Positions 41,676-51,853 of a stretch of DNA of 64,000 nucleotides are shown here, in pieces. Made by a program: the position numbers and the translations under genes. The stretch's first letter is position 1; each line of letters opens with the position of its first letter. The stretch is taken from NCBI GenBank assembly GCA_041648735.1, contig JBAZOO010000009.1, positions 1 to 64,000 of the forward strand, in the 5' to 3' direction. Origin of the DNA: JBAZOO01 sp041648735 (GTDB taxonomy: Bacteria > Verrucomicrobiota > Lentisphaeria > Oligosphaerales > CAITYL01). Below the pieces are notes generated by a model. The model was not told where the DNA came from, did not search any database, and saw only the letters and a program-made list of their open reading frames with translations.

Positions 41676-42176
41676 ATGGATGCACAAAGCTTGAAACCGG
41701 AAATCCTGGCGCTGCTGCAACGCAACGCCCGCATGGGGCTGGCGGAGATCGCGGACCGCCTGCAAACCACCCCGGAAACCGTGCGGGAATTGATCGCCGA
41801 GCTGGAACAGGAGCGGGTCATCCTCGGGTACGCCACTTTGGTGGACGAGACCAAGACCGGCGCCCCCGGCAGTGTCCGAGCTATCATCGAGGTGGAGGTC
41901 CAGCCGGAGCGCGACTGCGGCTTTGACCGCGTGGCGCGCCAGATCGGCAAGTACCCCGAGGTGCAAACCGTCTACCTCGTCTCGGGAAGGTACGACCTCC
42001 GCCTCGAAGTCGTGGGGGACTCGTTGCAGGACGTGGCGTTCTTCGTGGCCAGCAAACTCTCGTCCCTCGAGGGCGTGAAGGCCACCGCCACCTATTTCCT
42101 GCTGAAGAAGTTCAAGCAGGCGGGTTTCATGATGGAAGAGGAAGAGAAGCATGAGCGGCTCAAAGTCGTGCCGTGA
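41676..42176 (+). CDS. Lrp/AsnC-family transcriptional regulator
   Basis: A 166-aa regulator. Residues 5-55 form the winged helix (EILALLQRNARMGLAEIADRLQTTPETVRELIAEL), and residues 65-150 the RAM ligand domain, with IEVEVQPERDCGF and VQTVYLVSGRYDLRLEVVG. Overlaps the aminotransferase by 26 bp, so it probably responds to an amino acid handled by that enzyme (inference). Confidence 0.92.
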   Translation: MDAQSLKPEILALLQRNARMGLAEIADRLQTTPETVRELIAELEQERVILGYATLVDETKTGAPGSVRAIIEVEVQPERDCGFDRVARQIGKYPEVQTVYLVSGRYDLRLEVVGDSLQDVAFFVASKLSSLEGVKATATYFLLKKFKQAGFMMEEEEKHERLKVVP

Positions 42177-43332
42177 TTGGATTGCCCGGCAGATCGTTGA
42201 CCTGCCGCGCAGCGGCATCCGGGATTTTTTCGAGTTGGTCAACACCATGGACGACGTCATCTCGCTGGGCATCGGCGAGCCGGACTTCGTCTCGCCCTGG
42301 AACATCCGCGAGGCGGCGATCTACGCCTTGCACCAAGGCTTCACCTGCTACACCTCGAACCTCGGCATGCCCGCCATGCGCAAGGCCGCCTGCCGCTACG
42401 TCGCGGCGGAGTTCGGCGCCGAGTATGACTGGGAACGGGAGTGCATCGTCACCGTCGGCGTGAGCGAGGCGCTGGACCTGATCCTGCGCGCCGTGCTCAA
42501 CCCCGGCGACGAGGTCATCTACCCGGAGCCGAGCTACGTCTCCTATCCGGCCTCCGTGCGGATGTGCTTCGGCGTGCCCCGGCCGGTGCCGACCACCGAG
42601 GCGGACAAGTTCGCCCTCGACCCGGCGCGCATCGCGGCGGCCATCACCCCCAAGTCCAAGGTGCTGCTGCTCAATTTCCCCAACAACCCCACCGGCGCCA
42701 ACCTGACCCTCGACCAGAAGCGGGCCATTGCCGAGATCGCGGTGCGGCATGACCTGCTCGTGCTCACCGACGAGATCTACTCGGAGCTGACCTACGGCGA
42801 ACGCACCCCCACCATCGCCTCGCTGCCCGGGATGCGCGAACGCACGGTGTTCCTCCACGGCGTCAGCAAGGCGTTCGCCATGACCGGCTTCCGCGTCGGC
42901 TTCGCCTGCGGGCCGCACGAGTTGATCGAGGCGATGATGAAGATCCACCAGTACTCGATCATGTGCGTGTCGAGCCTGGCGCAGTCGGCGGCCATCGAGG
43001 CGCTCCAGCACGGCAAGCCCGAGATGCTGAAGATGCGCGAGGAATACCGGCAGCGCCGCAACGTCATCGTCAAGCGCCTCAACGAGATGGGGCTGCCCAC
43101 GGTCATGCCCGAGGGCGCCTTCTACGCCTTCCCGCGGATCGCCGGCACCGGCCTCACTTCCCAGGAGTTCGCCACCCGGCTGCTCCAGGAGAAGCGCGTC
43201 GCCGTGGTGCCCGGCACCGCCTTCGGCCCTTCCGGCGAAGGCTATGTCCGCTGCGCCTACGCCACCGCAATGCCGGAGATCGAGGAGGCCATGCGCCGGC
43301 TGCGGGAGTTCGTGGAGCCGCTGAAGCGCTGA
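42151..43332 (+). CDS. Class I/II PLP-dependent aminotransferase
   Basis: A 393-aa aminotransferase. The active-site Lys is in HGVSKAFAMTGFRVGFA near 236-252; NFPNNPTGANLT near 170 and TDEIYSELTYG near 205 complete the fold. It resembles the aspartate/aromatic (PatA-like) group, usually acting on aspartate, aromatic or N-acetyl-diaminopimelate substrates; the exact amino acid is unclear. Overlaps the Lrp gene by 26 bp. The start codon at 42151 follows the AAGAGAAG sequence. Confidence 0.92.
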   Translation: MSGSKSCRDWIARQIVDLPRSGIRDFFELVNTMDDVISLGIGEPDFVSPWNIREAAIYALHQGFTCYTSNLGMPAMRKAACRYVAAEFGAEYDWERECIVTVGVSEALDLILRAVLNPGDEVIYPEPSYVSYPASVRMCFGVPRPVPTTEADKFALDPARIAAAITPKSKVLLLNFPNNPTGANLTLDQKRAIAEIAVRHDLLVLTDEIYSELTYGERTPTIASLPGMRERTVFLHGVSKAFAMTGFRVGFACGPHELIEAMMKIHQYSIMCVSSLAQSAAIEALQHGKPEMLKMREEYRQRRNVIVKRLNEMGLPTVMPEGAFYAFPRIAGTGLTSQEFATRLLQEKRVAVVPGTAFGPSGEGYVRCAYATAMPEIEEAMRRLREFVEPLKR

Positions 43333-43376
43333 CCCGCCCCACCCCCACCCTCGACCCCGACCGGCACGGCCGCGCC

Positions 43377-43961
43377 ATGATCCATTCCCTGTTCCAAACC
43401 TGGCAAGTCCTGGATCCGTGGTTCGGGCGGCCACCGCGCCCGATCGAGCTGGACCTTGGCTGCGGCTGGGGCCGCTTCGCCCTCGACCTGGCGGCGCGCC
43501 ACCCGGAGCGGCTGGTGCTCGCCAGCGACCTGCTCCTGGCCCGCCTCCGGGCCATCCAGGGACGGGTGGCGAAGCGGGGGCTGGCCAACCTGGAGCTGCT
43601 CTACGTCAACAGCCTCCAGGTCACCGGCTGGCTGCTGCCCGACGGCTGCGTCACCCGCGTCCACCTGCTCTGCCCCGACCCCTGGCCCAAGGCGCGCCAC
43701 CGCGCCCGGCGGATCATGACCGCCGACTTCGTCAGCCGCGTCGCCCGCATCCTCAAGCCCGGCGGCGTCCTCCATCTCGCCACCGACCATCCGCCCTATG
43801 CGGCCACGCTGCGGGAGGTGGTCGAGTGCCTGCCCCTGTTCACGCCGGATCCCGCGGGCATCGCCGACATCGCCGACCTCGAGACCGGCTTCGAACGGCT
43901 CTGGCAAGGCCAAGGCAAGACCGTGCCCCACCTGGCCTACCGCAAGACGGCGGACGGCTGA
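43377..43961 (+). CDS. trmB: tRNA (guanine-N7-)-methyltransferase
   Basis: Methylates G46 of tRNAs with SAM. Motifs: ELDLGCGWGRFALDLA near 24-39 and the TrmB signature LLCPDPWPKARHRARRI near 97-113. The C-terminal LETGFERLWQGQGKTV is also typical. Length 194 aa, slightly short but complete. ATG at 43377 lies 44 bp after the aminotransferase. Confidence 0.93.
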   Translation: MIHSLFQTWQVLDPWFGRPPRPIELDLGCGWGRFALDLAARHPERLVLASDLLLARLRAIQGRVAKRGLANLELLYVNSLQVTGWLLPDGCVTRVHLLCPDPWPKARHRARRIMTADFVSRVARILKPGGVLHLATDHPPYAATLREVVECLPLFTPDPAGIADIADLETGFERLWQGQGKTVPHLAYRKTADG

Positions 43962-44034
43962 GCCACTGCCCGCCCCAGCCGATCCTGGCCGCCGCCCGCA
44001 TCCTCCACACTCCAAACCCTTCCCCGGGAATCCC

Positions 44035-45336
44035 ATGCTCTTCCTCTACAACATCCTGCTGCCGTTGGTCTTCCTGGTCTATCTGCCGGCCTTCGCATGG
44101 CGCCAGCTCCGGCGCGGCAACTTCCTGCCCCGCTGCGGCGAACGCTTCGGCTTCTACGGCAACGCCAAGCTGGCGGCGCTCAAGCGGCTGAAGGCGCCGG
44201 TCTGGATCCACGCCGTGAGCGTCGGCGAGGCGGTGGCGGCGCTTAGCTTCATCCGCCACTGGCAGGCGCTCCACCCCGAGACCGACTTCGTCCTCTCGAC
44301 CACCACCACCACCGGCCAGGCCACGGCCCAGGCGCGGCTGCCGGCGCGGGCCGAACTGATCTACTGCCCCTTCGACCTGCCCTTCGCGGTCAACCGCGCC
44401 CTGCGCGCCATCCGCCCCTCGATGCTGGCCATCTTCGAAGTCGAGATCTGGCCCAACCTGATCACCCGCGCCGCCCGCTACGGCGCCAAGGTCGTGCTCG
44501 CCAACGGCCGCGTCTCCGACCGCTCGGCCAAGGGCTACGCCCGCCACCGCTGGTTCTTCGCCCCCATCTTCCGCCGCTTCGCCCTCTTCTGCATGCAAAG
44601 CGACGAGGACGCCGCCCGCATCCGCGCGGTCGTGGGCGACGCCGTGCCCATCCGAAGCTGCAACACCATGAAGTTCGACCAGATCCCGGACGCCGATGCC
44701 CAGGACAAGGCGGCCGTGCTCGCCGACGTCTTCGGCCCCGGCCCACGCCTGACCTTGACCGCCGGCTCCACCCACGCCGGCGAGGAGGAGCTGGTCGCCA
44801 CCGTCTTCAAGCGGCTGCGCGAAACCTACCGCACCCTGCGGCTGGTGCTGGTGCCGCGCCATGTGGAGCGCACGGCCGAAGTCGAGGCGGTGCTGCGCAA
44901 GCTCGGGCTCACTTGGCGCCTGCTGAAGCCGGGCGCCAGCGGCCAGGTCTACGAGGAGCCAGTCGAGGTGCTCCTGGTCAACACCACCGGCGAGCTGATG
45001 GCCTTCTACGCCGCCGCCGACGTCGCCTATGTCGGCAAAAGCCTGGCCGGCAACCACGGCGGCCACAACATCATCGAGCCCGCCATCTTCGGCAAGCCGA
45101 TCCTCCACGGGGCGCACATGGAGAACTTCCGCCTGGTCACGGCCATCTTCCGCAAGGCCGCCGCCGCCGCCGAGGTGCCCGACGACGCCACCCTGGAGCC
45201 GGCCCTCAAGCTGCTCCTGGACAAGCCCGCCCTCCGCCAGGAGCTGGGGCGCAAGGCGCGCCAGGTCGTCGAAGCCAACCGTGGCGCCATCGCCCGCACC
45301 ATCGCCGCCCTCCGCGAACTCCGCGGCCAAGGCTGA
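44035..45336 (+). CDS. waaA: 3-deoxy-D-manno-octulosonic-acid transferase
   Basis: Transfers Kdo from CMP-Kdo onto lipid A at the inner membrane. The 433-aa protein starts with a membrane anchor (LFLYNILLPLVFLVYLPAFA). WIHAVSVGEAVAAL near 56-69, AIFEVEIWPNLI near 130 and TAGSTHAGEEELV near 240 are family hallmarks; FGKPILHGAHMENFR near 355 forms the C-terminal nucleotide site. It proves an LPS-bearing outer membrane. It starts 73 bp after trmB. Confidence 0.95.
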   Translation: MLFLYNILLPLVFLVYLPAFAWRQLRRGNFLPRCGERFGFYGNAKLAALKRLKAPVWIHAVSVGEAVAALSFIRHWQALHPETDFVLSTTTTTGQATAQARLPARAELIYCPFDLPFAVNRALRAIRPSMLAIFEVEIWPNLITRAARYGAKVVLANGRVSDRSAKGYARHRWFFAPIFRRFALFCMQSDEDAARIRAVVGDAVPIRSCNTMKFDQIPDADAQDKAAVLADVFGPGPRLTLTAGSTHAGEEELVATVFKRLRETYRTLRLVLVPRHVERTAEVEAVLRKLGLTWRLLKPGASGQVYEEPVEVLLVNTTGELMAFYAAADVAYVGKSLAGNHGGHNIIEPAIFGKPILHGAHMENFRLVTAIFRKAAAAAEVPDDATLEPALKLLLDKPALRQELGRKARQVVEANRGAIARTIAALRELRGQG

Positions 45337-45345
45337 CCCCTCCCC

Positions 45346-46308
45346 ATGGCCTCAACCCTCTTCTGGAATCTCCTCGCGATCCTGCTGCTGATGGCCCCCG
45401 GCGTCTGGCTGCGGCGCACCGGCGTGGTCACCGACGAGGCCGCGGCGCGCATGGCGCGCTTCGTCTTCACCGCCGCCTACCCCTGCCTCATCTTCGCCGC
45501 CATCAGCGAGCGCTACACGGCGCCAGCGCTGCTCCGCGCCTGGGCGTTGCCGGTGGGGGTGTTCGGCATCGTCGTCGTCGGCTGGCTGGCCGGACTGGCC
45601 GTCGCCCGCCTCCTGCGCTTCGCCACGCCGGCGCAAAAACACGCCTTCATCTTCCAATGCGGCTTCAACAACTACTCCTTCCTCGCCCTGCCGCTGGTGG
45701 AGGCGCTCTGGGGCGCGGAGGCGGGCGCCATGCTCCTGCTCTCGACCGTCGGCGCCGAACTGGGCGTCTGGACGCTCGGCGTCACCACCCTCGGCGGCCA
45801 CGGCTTCCACTGGCGCCAGTTGCTGACCCTCGCCCGCCGCCCACCCTTGCTCGCCCTCGCCGCCGCCGGCGCCTGGCTCGCCGTGCGCGACCTCCTGGGA
45901 CTGCCCCCCGTCCTGGAGACGCTGCACAGCGGCACCGCCGGCACCGCCATCTTCCGCGCCGTGAAACTGCTCGGCGGCGCCACCATCCCCCTCTCCATGA
46001 CCGTGGCCGGCTGCAGCCTCGCCGTCCTGCCGCCGCGCGAACTCCGCAACCGCCTCGTCTGGCTCGCCAGCGCCCTGCGGCTGCTGGCCATTCCCGCCCT
46101 GGTGCTGCTCGGGTTGCGCCTCCTGCCAATCCCCGCCGACCAGCTCCGCGTCCTCAGCGTCGTCGCCGTCATGCCCGCCGCCGTCGCCAGCATCAGCCTC
46201 TGCAAAGTCTATGGCGGCGACGAACACCTCACCGCCGGCACCGTCCTCCTCACCCATCTCGCCGCCGCCGCCACCGTCCCCATCCTCCTCGCCCTCGCCT
46301 TGGGCTGA
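45346..46308 (+). CDS. AEC-family transporter (auxin efflux carrier type)
   Basis: A 320-aa inner-membrane protein with about ten helices. The pattern FQCGFNNYSFLALPLVEAL near 104-122 and VSIGxxxP-type PAAVASISLCKVYGGD near 266 are typical of the auxin efflux carrier/malate permease family. The transported metabolite is unknown. Begins 9 bp after waaA, likely one transcript. Confidence 0.88.
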   Translation: MASTLFWNLLAILLLMAPGVWLRRTGVVTDEAAARMARFVFTAAYPCLIFAAISERYTAPALLRAWALPVGVFGIVVVGWLAGLAVARLLRFATPAQKHAFIFQCGFNNYSFLALPLVEALWGAEAGAMLLLSTVGAELGVWTLGVTTLGGHGFHWRQLLTLARRPPLLALAAAGAWLAVRDLLGLPPVLETLHSGTAGTAIFRAVKLLGGATIPLSMTVAGCSLAVLPPRELRNRLVWLASALRLLAIPALVLLGLRLLPIPADQLRVLSVVAVMPAAVASISLCKVYGGDEHLTAGTVLLTHLAAAATVPILLALALG

Positions 46309-46389
46309 TCCCCCGCTTGCCGCTTGCCGCTTACGGTTCACAAAAAAAACTCCGTTGCGCCCGCCGCCGCCGCCGCTATATTGTCGCCC

Positions 46390-48009
<1,620 letters not shown>

Positions 48010-48072
48010 ACCCCCTCCCCAGCCCACCGGGCGGCCGGCGGCGGCCAGCGGCGGAGCGGTTTGCGTTTTTTT

Positions 48073-48086
48073 GATAACGCATTATC
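48073..48086. promoter_or_regulatory. Short dyad upstream of the second porin gene
   Basis: GATAA at 48073-48077 and TTATC at 48082-48086 form a perfect inverted repeat directly after a T-run. It could be an operator or part of a promoter. It lies 76 bp before the start codon. Confidence 0.35.
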
Positions 48087-48161
48087 GTTTGGGCCGTCAC
48101 CGCCACTGCGGAACCGCTGACCACCCCCAAAAAACGACCGGAAAGAGGAACCCCCGACACC

Positions 48162-49070
48162 ATGACCACCATGACCCGCCGAAGCCGTCGCCGGCTGCTG
48201 AGCGCCGCCCTGCTGGCCACCACCCTCGGTGCCGCCGCCACCGCCAACGCCAAGGCCGCCGCCGCGGTGGGCTCGGCCGAGTGCGCGCCGCCGCCGGAAA
48301 AACCCCAAACCCTGCTCCGCCTCCAACAGGCGCCCGAGTTCCACGCTGAGCTGGATGTGGTGAACAAGTATGTCTCCCGCGGCCTGGTCGCGGTGGACGA
48401 CCCCGTGCTCCAGCCGTGCGTCGGCATGGCCTGGGGCGGCTTCGACCTCTGCCTCTGGGGCAACCTGGACACCACCGACTACGGCGCCGGCCGCTACAAC
48501 AACCGCGAGTGGCGCTTCTCCGAAACCGATGTCTGCCTCACCTACTCCCACACCTTCAGCAAGGATGTCCACGAGTCCCTGCCCACCAGCCTCGAACTCG
48601 GCGGTGGCGCCCGCTACGAGAACTATGACGGCACGCAATGCGACGACACCGTCAAGCTCCTGGCCTGGGCGACGCTGCCCGACCTGCCCGTCACCCCCAC
48701 CCTGGCCGCGGAATGGGATGCCGACGAGACCCACGGGCTCTATCTGAACTTCAGCGTCGAACACAGCATCCCCCTCATCAAAGGTGCCGACGGCAAGGCC
48801 GACCCGCTCTGCCTCGTCCTCGGCGCCGGCATCGGCTGGGGCGACGACAACCAGAACGAGGCCGACTTCGGCGTCTCCAGCCAGCGCTTCTCCGACGCCG
48901 GCGTCGCCGCCAAGCTTGTCTGGGCCCTCACCGAGCATGTCCAGGTCGCGCCGTTCGTGCGCTACACGGATTTTGTCAGCAATCCATTGCGCCAGGCCGC
49001 CGCCGACGCCAACGACAACGGCAGCTCCGAGCAGTTCGTCTACGGCCTCAACCTCAGCTTCGCCCTCTGA
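48162..49070 (+). CDS. Outer-membrane porin-like protein, paralogue of the amt-linked porin
   Basis: A 302-aa exported protein with signal peptide (LLSAALLATTLGAAATANA). It closely follows the protein at 37933-38808: FHAELDVVNKYVSRGLVAVDDPVLQP, WGNLDTTDYGAGRYNNREWRFSE, LTYSHTFSKDVHESLP and the terminal VYGLNLSFAL. A beta-barrel with 12 or so strands is likely. Its expression setting differs, with no nitrogen gene beside it. It overlaps the end of xerC (convergent) by 17 bp. Confidence 0.8.
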   Translation: MTTMTRRSRRRLLSAALLATTLGAAATANAKAAAAVGSAECAPPPEKPQTLLRLQQAPEFHAELDVVNKYVSRGLVAVDDPVLQPCVGMAWGGFDLCLWGNLDTTDYGAGRYNNREWRFSETDVCLTYSHTFSKDVHESLPTSLELGGGARYENYDGTQCDDTVKLLAWATLPDLPVTPTLAAEWDADETHGLYLNFSVEHSIPLIKGADGKADPLCLVLGAGIGWGDDNQNEADFGVSSQRFSDAGVAAKLVWALTEHVQVAPFVRYTDFVSNPLRQAAADANDNGSSEQFVYGLNLSFAL

Positions 49071-50262
49071 CCGGCCTCAGGCCTTGGGGGGGACGGGCCG
49101 CTTCGGCCATGCCTGCGTCCGTGCCCCCCGAACCCGCCGTCCCCGGGCGGAACGGGGGATCGCCTTTTTGGGTGGGGATTTGTGCGGATTTGGGGGGAAG
49201 ATTCTCCGCGCCCGGCGCCGGCTGGCGGGCCCGCGGATGGGCTTCGGCATAGGCTTGGATCAGCCGCTCCGTGCTGACATGGGTGTAGATCTGGGTGGTG
49301 GAGAGGCTGGCGTGCCCCAGCAGCTCCTGGACGCTGCGCAGGTCGGCGCCGGCGTCCAGCAAGTGGGTCGCAAAGGAATGGCGCAGCTTGTGCGGCGTGC
49401 AGTCGGGGGGCAGCCCCGCTTCGCGCAGGTAGTTCTTGAACGCCCGCTGGACGGAGCGGGCGGTGAGCCGGCCGCCATCCCGCAAGTTGACGAACAGCGG
49501 TTGCGGACTCCGCACCACCGCCGCCAGGCCGCCGCCCGCCGGCCGCAGCTCCAGGTATTGCCGCACCGCCACGCGCGCCGGGCCGCCAAGGTAGCAAAGC
49601 CGCTCCTTGCGACCCTTGCCGGTGACGCGGAAGACGCCGGCGGCGAGGTCGAGGCCGCCGAGGTTGAGCCCCACCGCCTCGCTGATGCGCAGGCCAGCGC
49701 TGTAAAGGATTTCGAGGAGGGCGGTGTCGCGCCGGGCCGCGAACTCCGCATCCGCCTTCGCGCCTGCGGAGTCCGCACGGACGGCGGCGCGCCGCCAGAA
49801 CGCCGCCGGCGCGGCCAGCAGGCGGCTGGCCTGGTCGCGGGTGAGCACCTGTGGGAGCTTGCGCTGGCGCGGGAGCCGGGCCTGTTCGGCGGCGGGGTTG
49901 CGGGCCAGGACGCCGGCCTCCAGCAGGAAGCGGCAGAAGCTGCGCAGGGCGGAGAGCTTGCGCAGGAGAGAGTTGCGGGCAAGTTTCCCGGTCTGGAGGC
50001 GGACCAGCAGCCGGCTCACCGCCGCGCGGGTGAGCGTGCCCCAGGGCAGGGGCTGGCCGGCGGGGAGGCGATCCCATTCCAGCAGATGCACGCATTGCAC
50101 CAGATCGTGCCGGTAGGCGGCAAGGGTGTGCGGCGAGGCGTTGCGCACGCCGGCCAAGTGGCGGAGGAAGGCCTGGAACGGCGGATCCTGCGCCAGCCGC
50201 TCCCCGGCGGCCGGCGGTCCACCTGGCGGGTTCAGGGGGCGACTGCCACGCCCGCCCTTCAC
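49054..50262 (-). CDS. xerC: Tyrosine recombinase XerC-type
   Basis: A 402-aa site-specific recombinase. The N-terminal core-binding domain is FQAFLRHLAGVRNASPHTLAAYRHDL. The catalytic residues are visible: R in LYSAGLRISEA near 193, K in GKGRKERL, H-R in HKLRHSFATHL near 300, H in LLGHASLSTTQIY and Y at the end of that string. It most likely resolves chromosome dimers at dif. The extra tail of about 60 residues is low complexity. It starts at GTG 50262, overlapping the cyclophilin stop (GTGA). It lacks the obvious IntI-type insertion near the second patch, so it is not the cassette integrase. Confidence 0.9.
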   Translation of the reverse strand: MKGGRGSRPLNPPGGPPAAGERLAQDPPFQAFLRHLAGVRNASPHTLAAYRHDLVQCVHLLEWDRLPAGQPLPWGTLTRAAVSRLLVRLQTGKLARNSLLRKLSALRSFCRFLLEAGVLARNPAAEQARLPRQRKLPQVLTRDQASRLLAAPAAFWRRAAVRADSAGAKADAEFAARRDTALLEILYSAGLRISEAVGLNLGGLDLAAGVFRVTGKGRKERLCYLGGPARVAVRQYLELRPAGGGLAAVVRSPQPLFVNLRDGGRLTARSVQRAFKNYLREAGLPPDCTPHKLRHSFATHLLDAGADLRSVQELLGHASLSTTQIYTHVSTERLIQAYAEAHPRARQPAPGAENLPPKSAQIPTQKGDPPFRPGTAGSGGTDAGMAEAARPPQGLRPVRGRS

Positions 50263-50870
50263 GGCGCGGCCGCCGCCGCCCCTTGCCGGGTGGCGTTGCG
50301 GATGACCACCGGCTCGACCGGGACGTTCTGGTGCATCCCCTGGGTCGCGGTGCGGACCGCGACAATCTTGTCCACCACCGCCATCCCCTCCACAACCTTG
50401 CCGAACACGGCGTAGCCATAGCCGCGCGGGGAGCCGTCCTGATGGTCGAGGAAGGCGTTGTCGGCGACATTGACGAAAAATTGGGAGGTGGCGCTGTCAA
50501 CCACCGAGGTGCGGGCCATGGACAGGGTGCCGCGCCGGTTCTTCAGGCCGTTGGCCGCCTCGTTCTTGATCGGGGCGCGGGTGCTCTTCGGGGAGAGGTC
50601 GGGGAGCAGGCCGCCGCCCTGGATCATGAAACCTGGGATCACCCGGTGGAAGATGGTGCCCGCATAGTGGCCGCCGTCCACATACTCGAGGACGTTCTTG
50701 ACCGTGATGGGCGCTTCCGTGGCGAACAGTTCGACGGTGAAGCGGCCCAGGGAGGTCTCGAACTCCACCCGCGGGTTGGCGGCGGCCGCGGCCGCCGCGC
50801 TGCCCTCGCCCAGGAAAGCAGTGGCCAGGAAACCGCCAAAGATCCGTCGCAACGCCTTGCTTTTCATCAT
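50259..50870 (-). CDS. Exported cyclophilin-type peptidyl-prolyl isomerase
   Basis: A 203-aa PPIase. A signal peptide (MMKSKALRRIFGGFLATAFL) is followed by the cyclophilin core: FHRVIPGFMIQGGG near 95-108, GTLSMART and SQFFVN near 140. Catalytic residues of the family, including the FHR and QGG segments, are kept. It assists folding in the periplasm. Two consecutive ATGs at 50870 and 50867; the first is taken. Overlaps xerC by four bases. Confidence 0.92.
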   Translation of the reverse strand: MMKSKALRRIFGGFLATAFLGEGSAAAAAAANPRVEFETSLGRFTVELFATEAPITVKNVLEYVDGGHYAGTIFHRVIPGFMIQGGGLLPDLSPKSTRAPIKNEAANGLKNRRGTLSMARTSVVDSATSQFFVNVADNAFLDHQDGSPRGYGYAVFGKVVEGMAVVDKIVAVRTATQGMHQNVPVEPVVIRNATRQGAAAAAP

Positions 50871-51070
50871 GAGGCTCTCCAGGATGGGGGATGCAAACCG
50901 CGAACTCCGCAAAAACATGATGCGGCGGCCCCGGGAATCAAGCGCCCGGGACTTGCCGCCCCAAGCACGGACGAAGGGGCGGGAGATGACACAGTGACGC
51001 AATGGCTTGATGACGCCAAGTGGCTGGCCGGTGGAAGGCCATGCCGCCCCAGCGCCAGCCCCGGCTTCCC

Positions 51071-51517
51071 TCACAGCGCCAGCTTGAAGACCGCCTTGCG
51101 CACCGGCCCCGCCGCCGCCAGCGGCGCATGGGCGTCCGTGGGCAGGAAGAGGGCGAACTGCCCAGGCTCCAGGTCGAACCAGGCGGCGGGGCGGTCTTCA
51201 TAAAAGAGGATGTCCCGCTGCGGATCGTAGTCGAAGCGCAGCTCGCGGCATTCCGCCAGGGGGCGCCAGCCAATGCGCTCGGCGCCGGCGAGGACGACCT
51301 GGATGTCCACATACCGCCGGTGCGCCTCGAGCACCGCGCCCGCCTCGCCGCGCCCCGGCTCCACGTTGATGCCCACATACAGGGCAGCCCCCTCGATCTC
51401 GTGCCGCCCATCCGGCAGCGCCGCCAGCGGCTGCCGGGCCAGGAACTCCTCCACCCGGGCGATGGCGGGGTGGAGCAAGCGGTAGGAGGAAAGGCAGGCG
51501 AGCGAGTCCAAAATCAT
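51071..51517 (-). CDS. YhcH/YjgK/YiaL (DUF386) protein
   Basis: A 148-aa cupin-like protein of the DUF386 family: RYVDIQVVLAGAERIGW near 68, ILFYEDRPAAWFDLEPGQFALFLPTDAHAP near 103 with the metal-binding His in DAHAP. Relatives are sugar isomerase-type anomerases of N-acetylneuraminate catabolism; the substrate here is open. No sialic acid genes are nearby. The start ATG at 51517 is the natural one. Confidence 0.9.
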   Translation of the reverse strand: MILDSLACLSSYRLLHPAIARVEEFLARQPLAALPDGRHEIEGAALYVGINVEPGRGEAGAVLEAHRRYVDIQVVLAGAERIGWRPLAECRELRFDYDPQRDILFYEDRPAAWFDLEPGQFALFLPTDAHAPLAAAGPVRKAVFKLAL

Positions 51518-51853
51518 GCGAAACCTCTTAGTTTCGGCCCAAAAATGGTGGCGGCGCCACCCCAGTTCCAGACCGGGCCAACGCCGCCTATCTGAACTTC
51601 CCAGTGTTTTCGGTGGGCTTCCACCGATTCCGGATTGCTTCCACGGGATCCGCGTCGCCCATCCGGCCTCGTCCCTCGCCTGGCTCACTCCTTGGACTGA
51701 GCCTCGACCGAACCCACTGGGGAGTCCTATTAACATTATACTCCATCCGGGGGATTTGTCAAGGGATTTGCACTTTCGCGGGAGTGGGGCATGTTGATGC
51801 CGTTTTTGCCCCGCCGCCCGCCCGCCCAATCCACCCCCCAAGGTTGCCGTCCC
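51518..51853. other. Divergent promoter region between the YhcH-like gene and tolB
   Basis: A 336-bp stretch without a gene. TATACT at 51737-51742 is a good -10 candidate for tolB, with a weak -35 near 51715. Nothing else stands out. Confidence 0.4.

Noticed and set aside
49054..50262. Tyrosine recombinase as the integrase for the cassette array
   Set aside because: Sequence and setting are those of housekeeping XerC; it lies about 12 kb from the array in the opposite orientation and lacks an apparent IntI-specific insertion.
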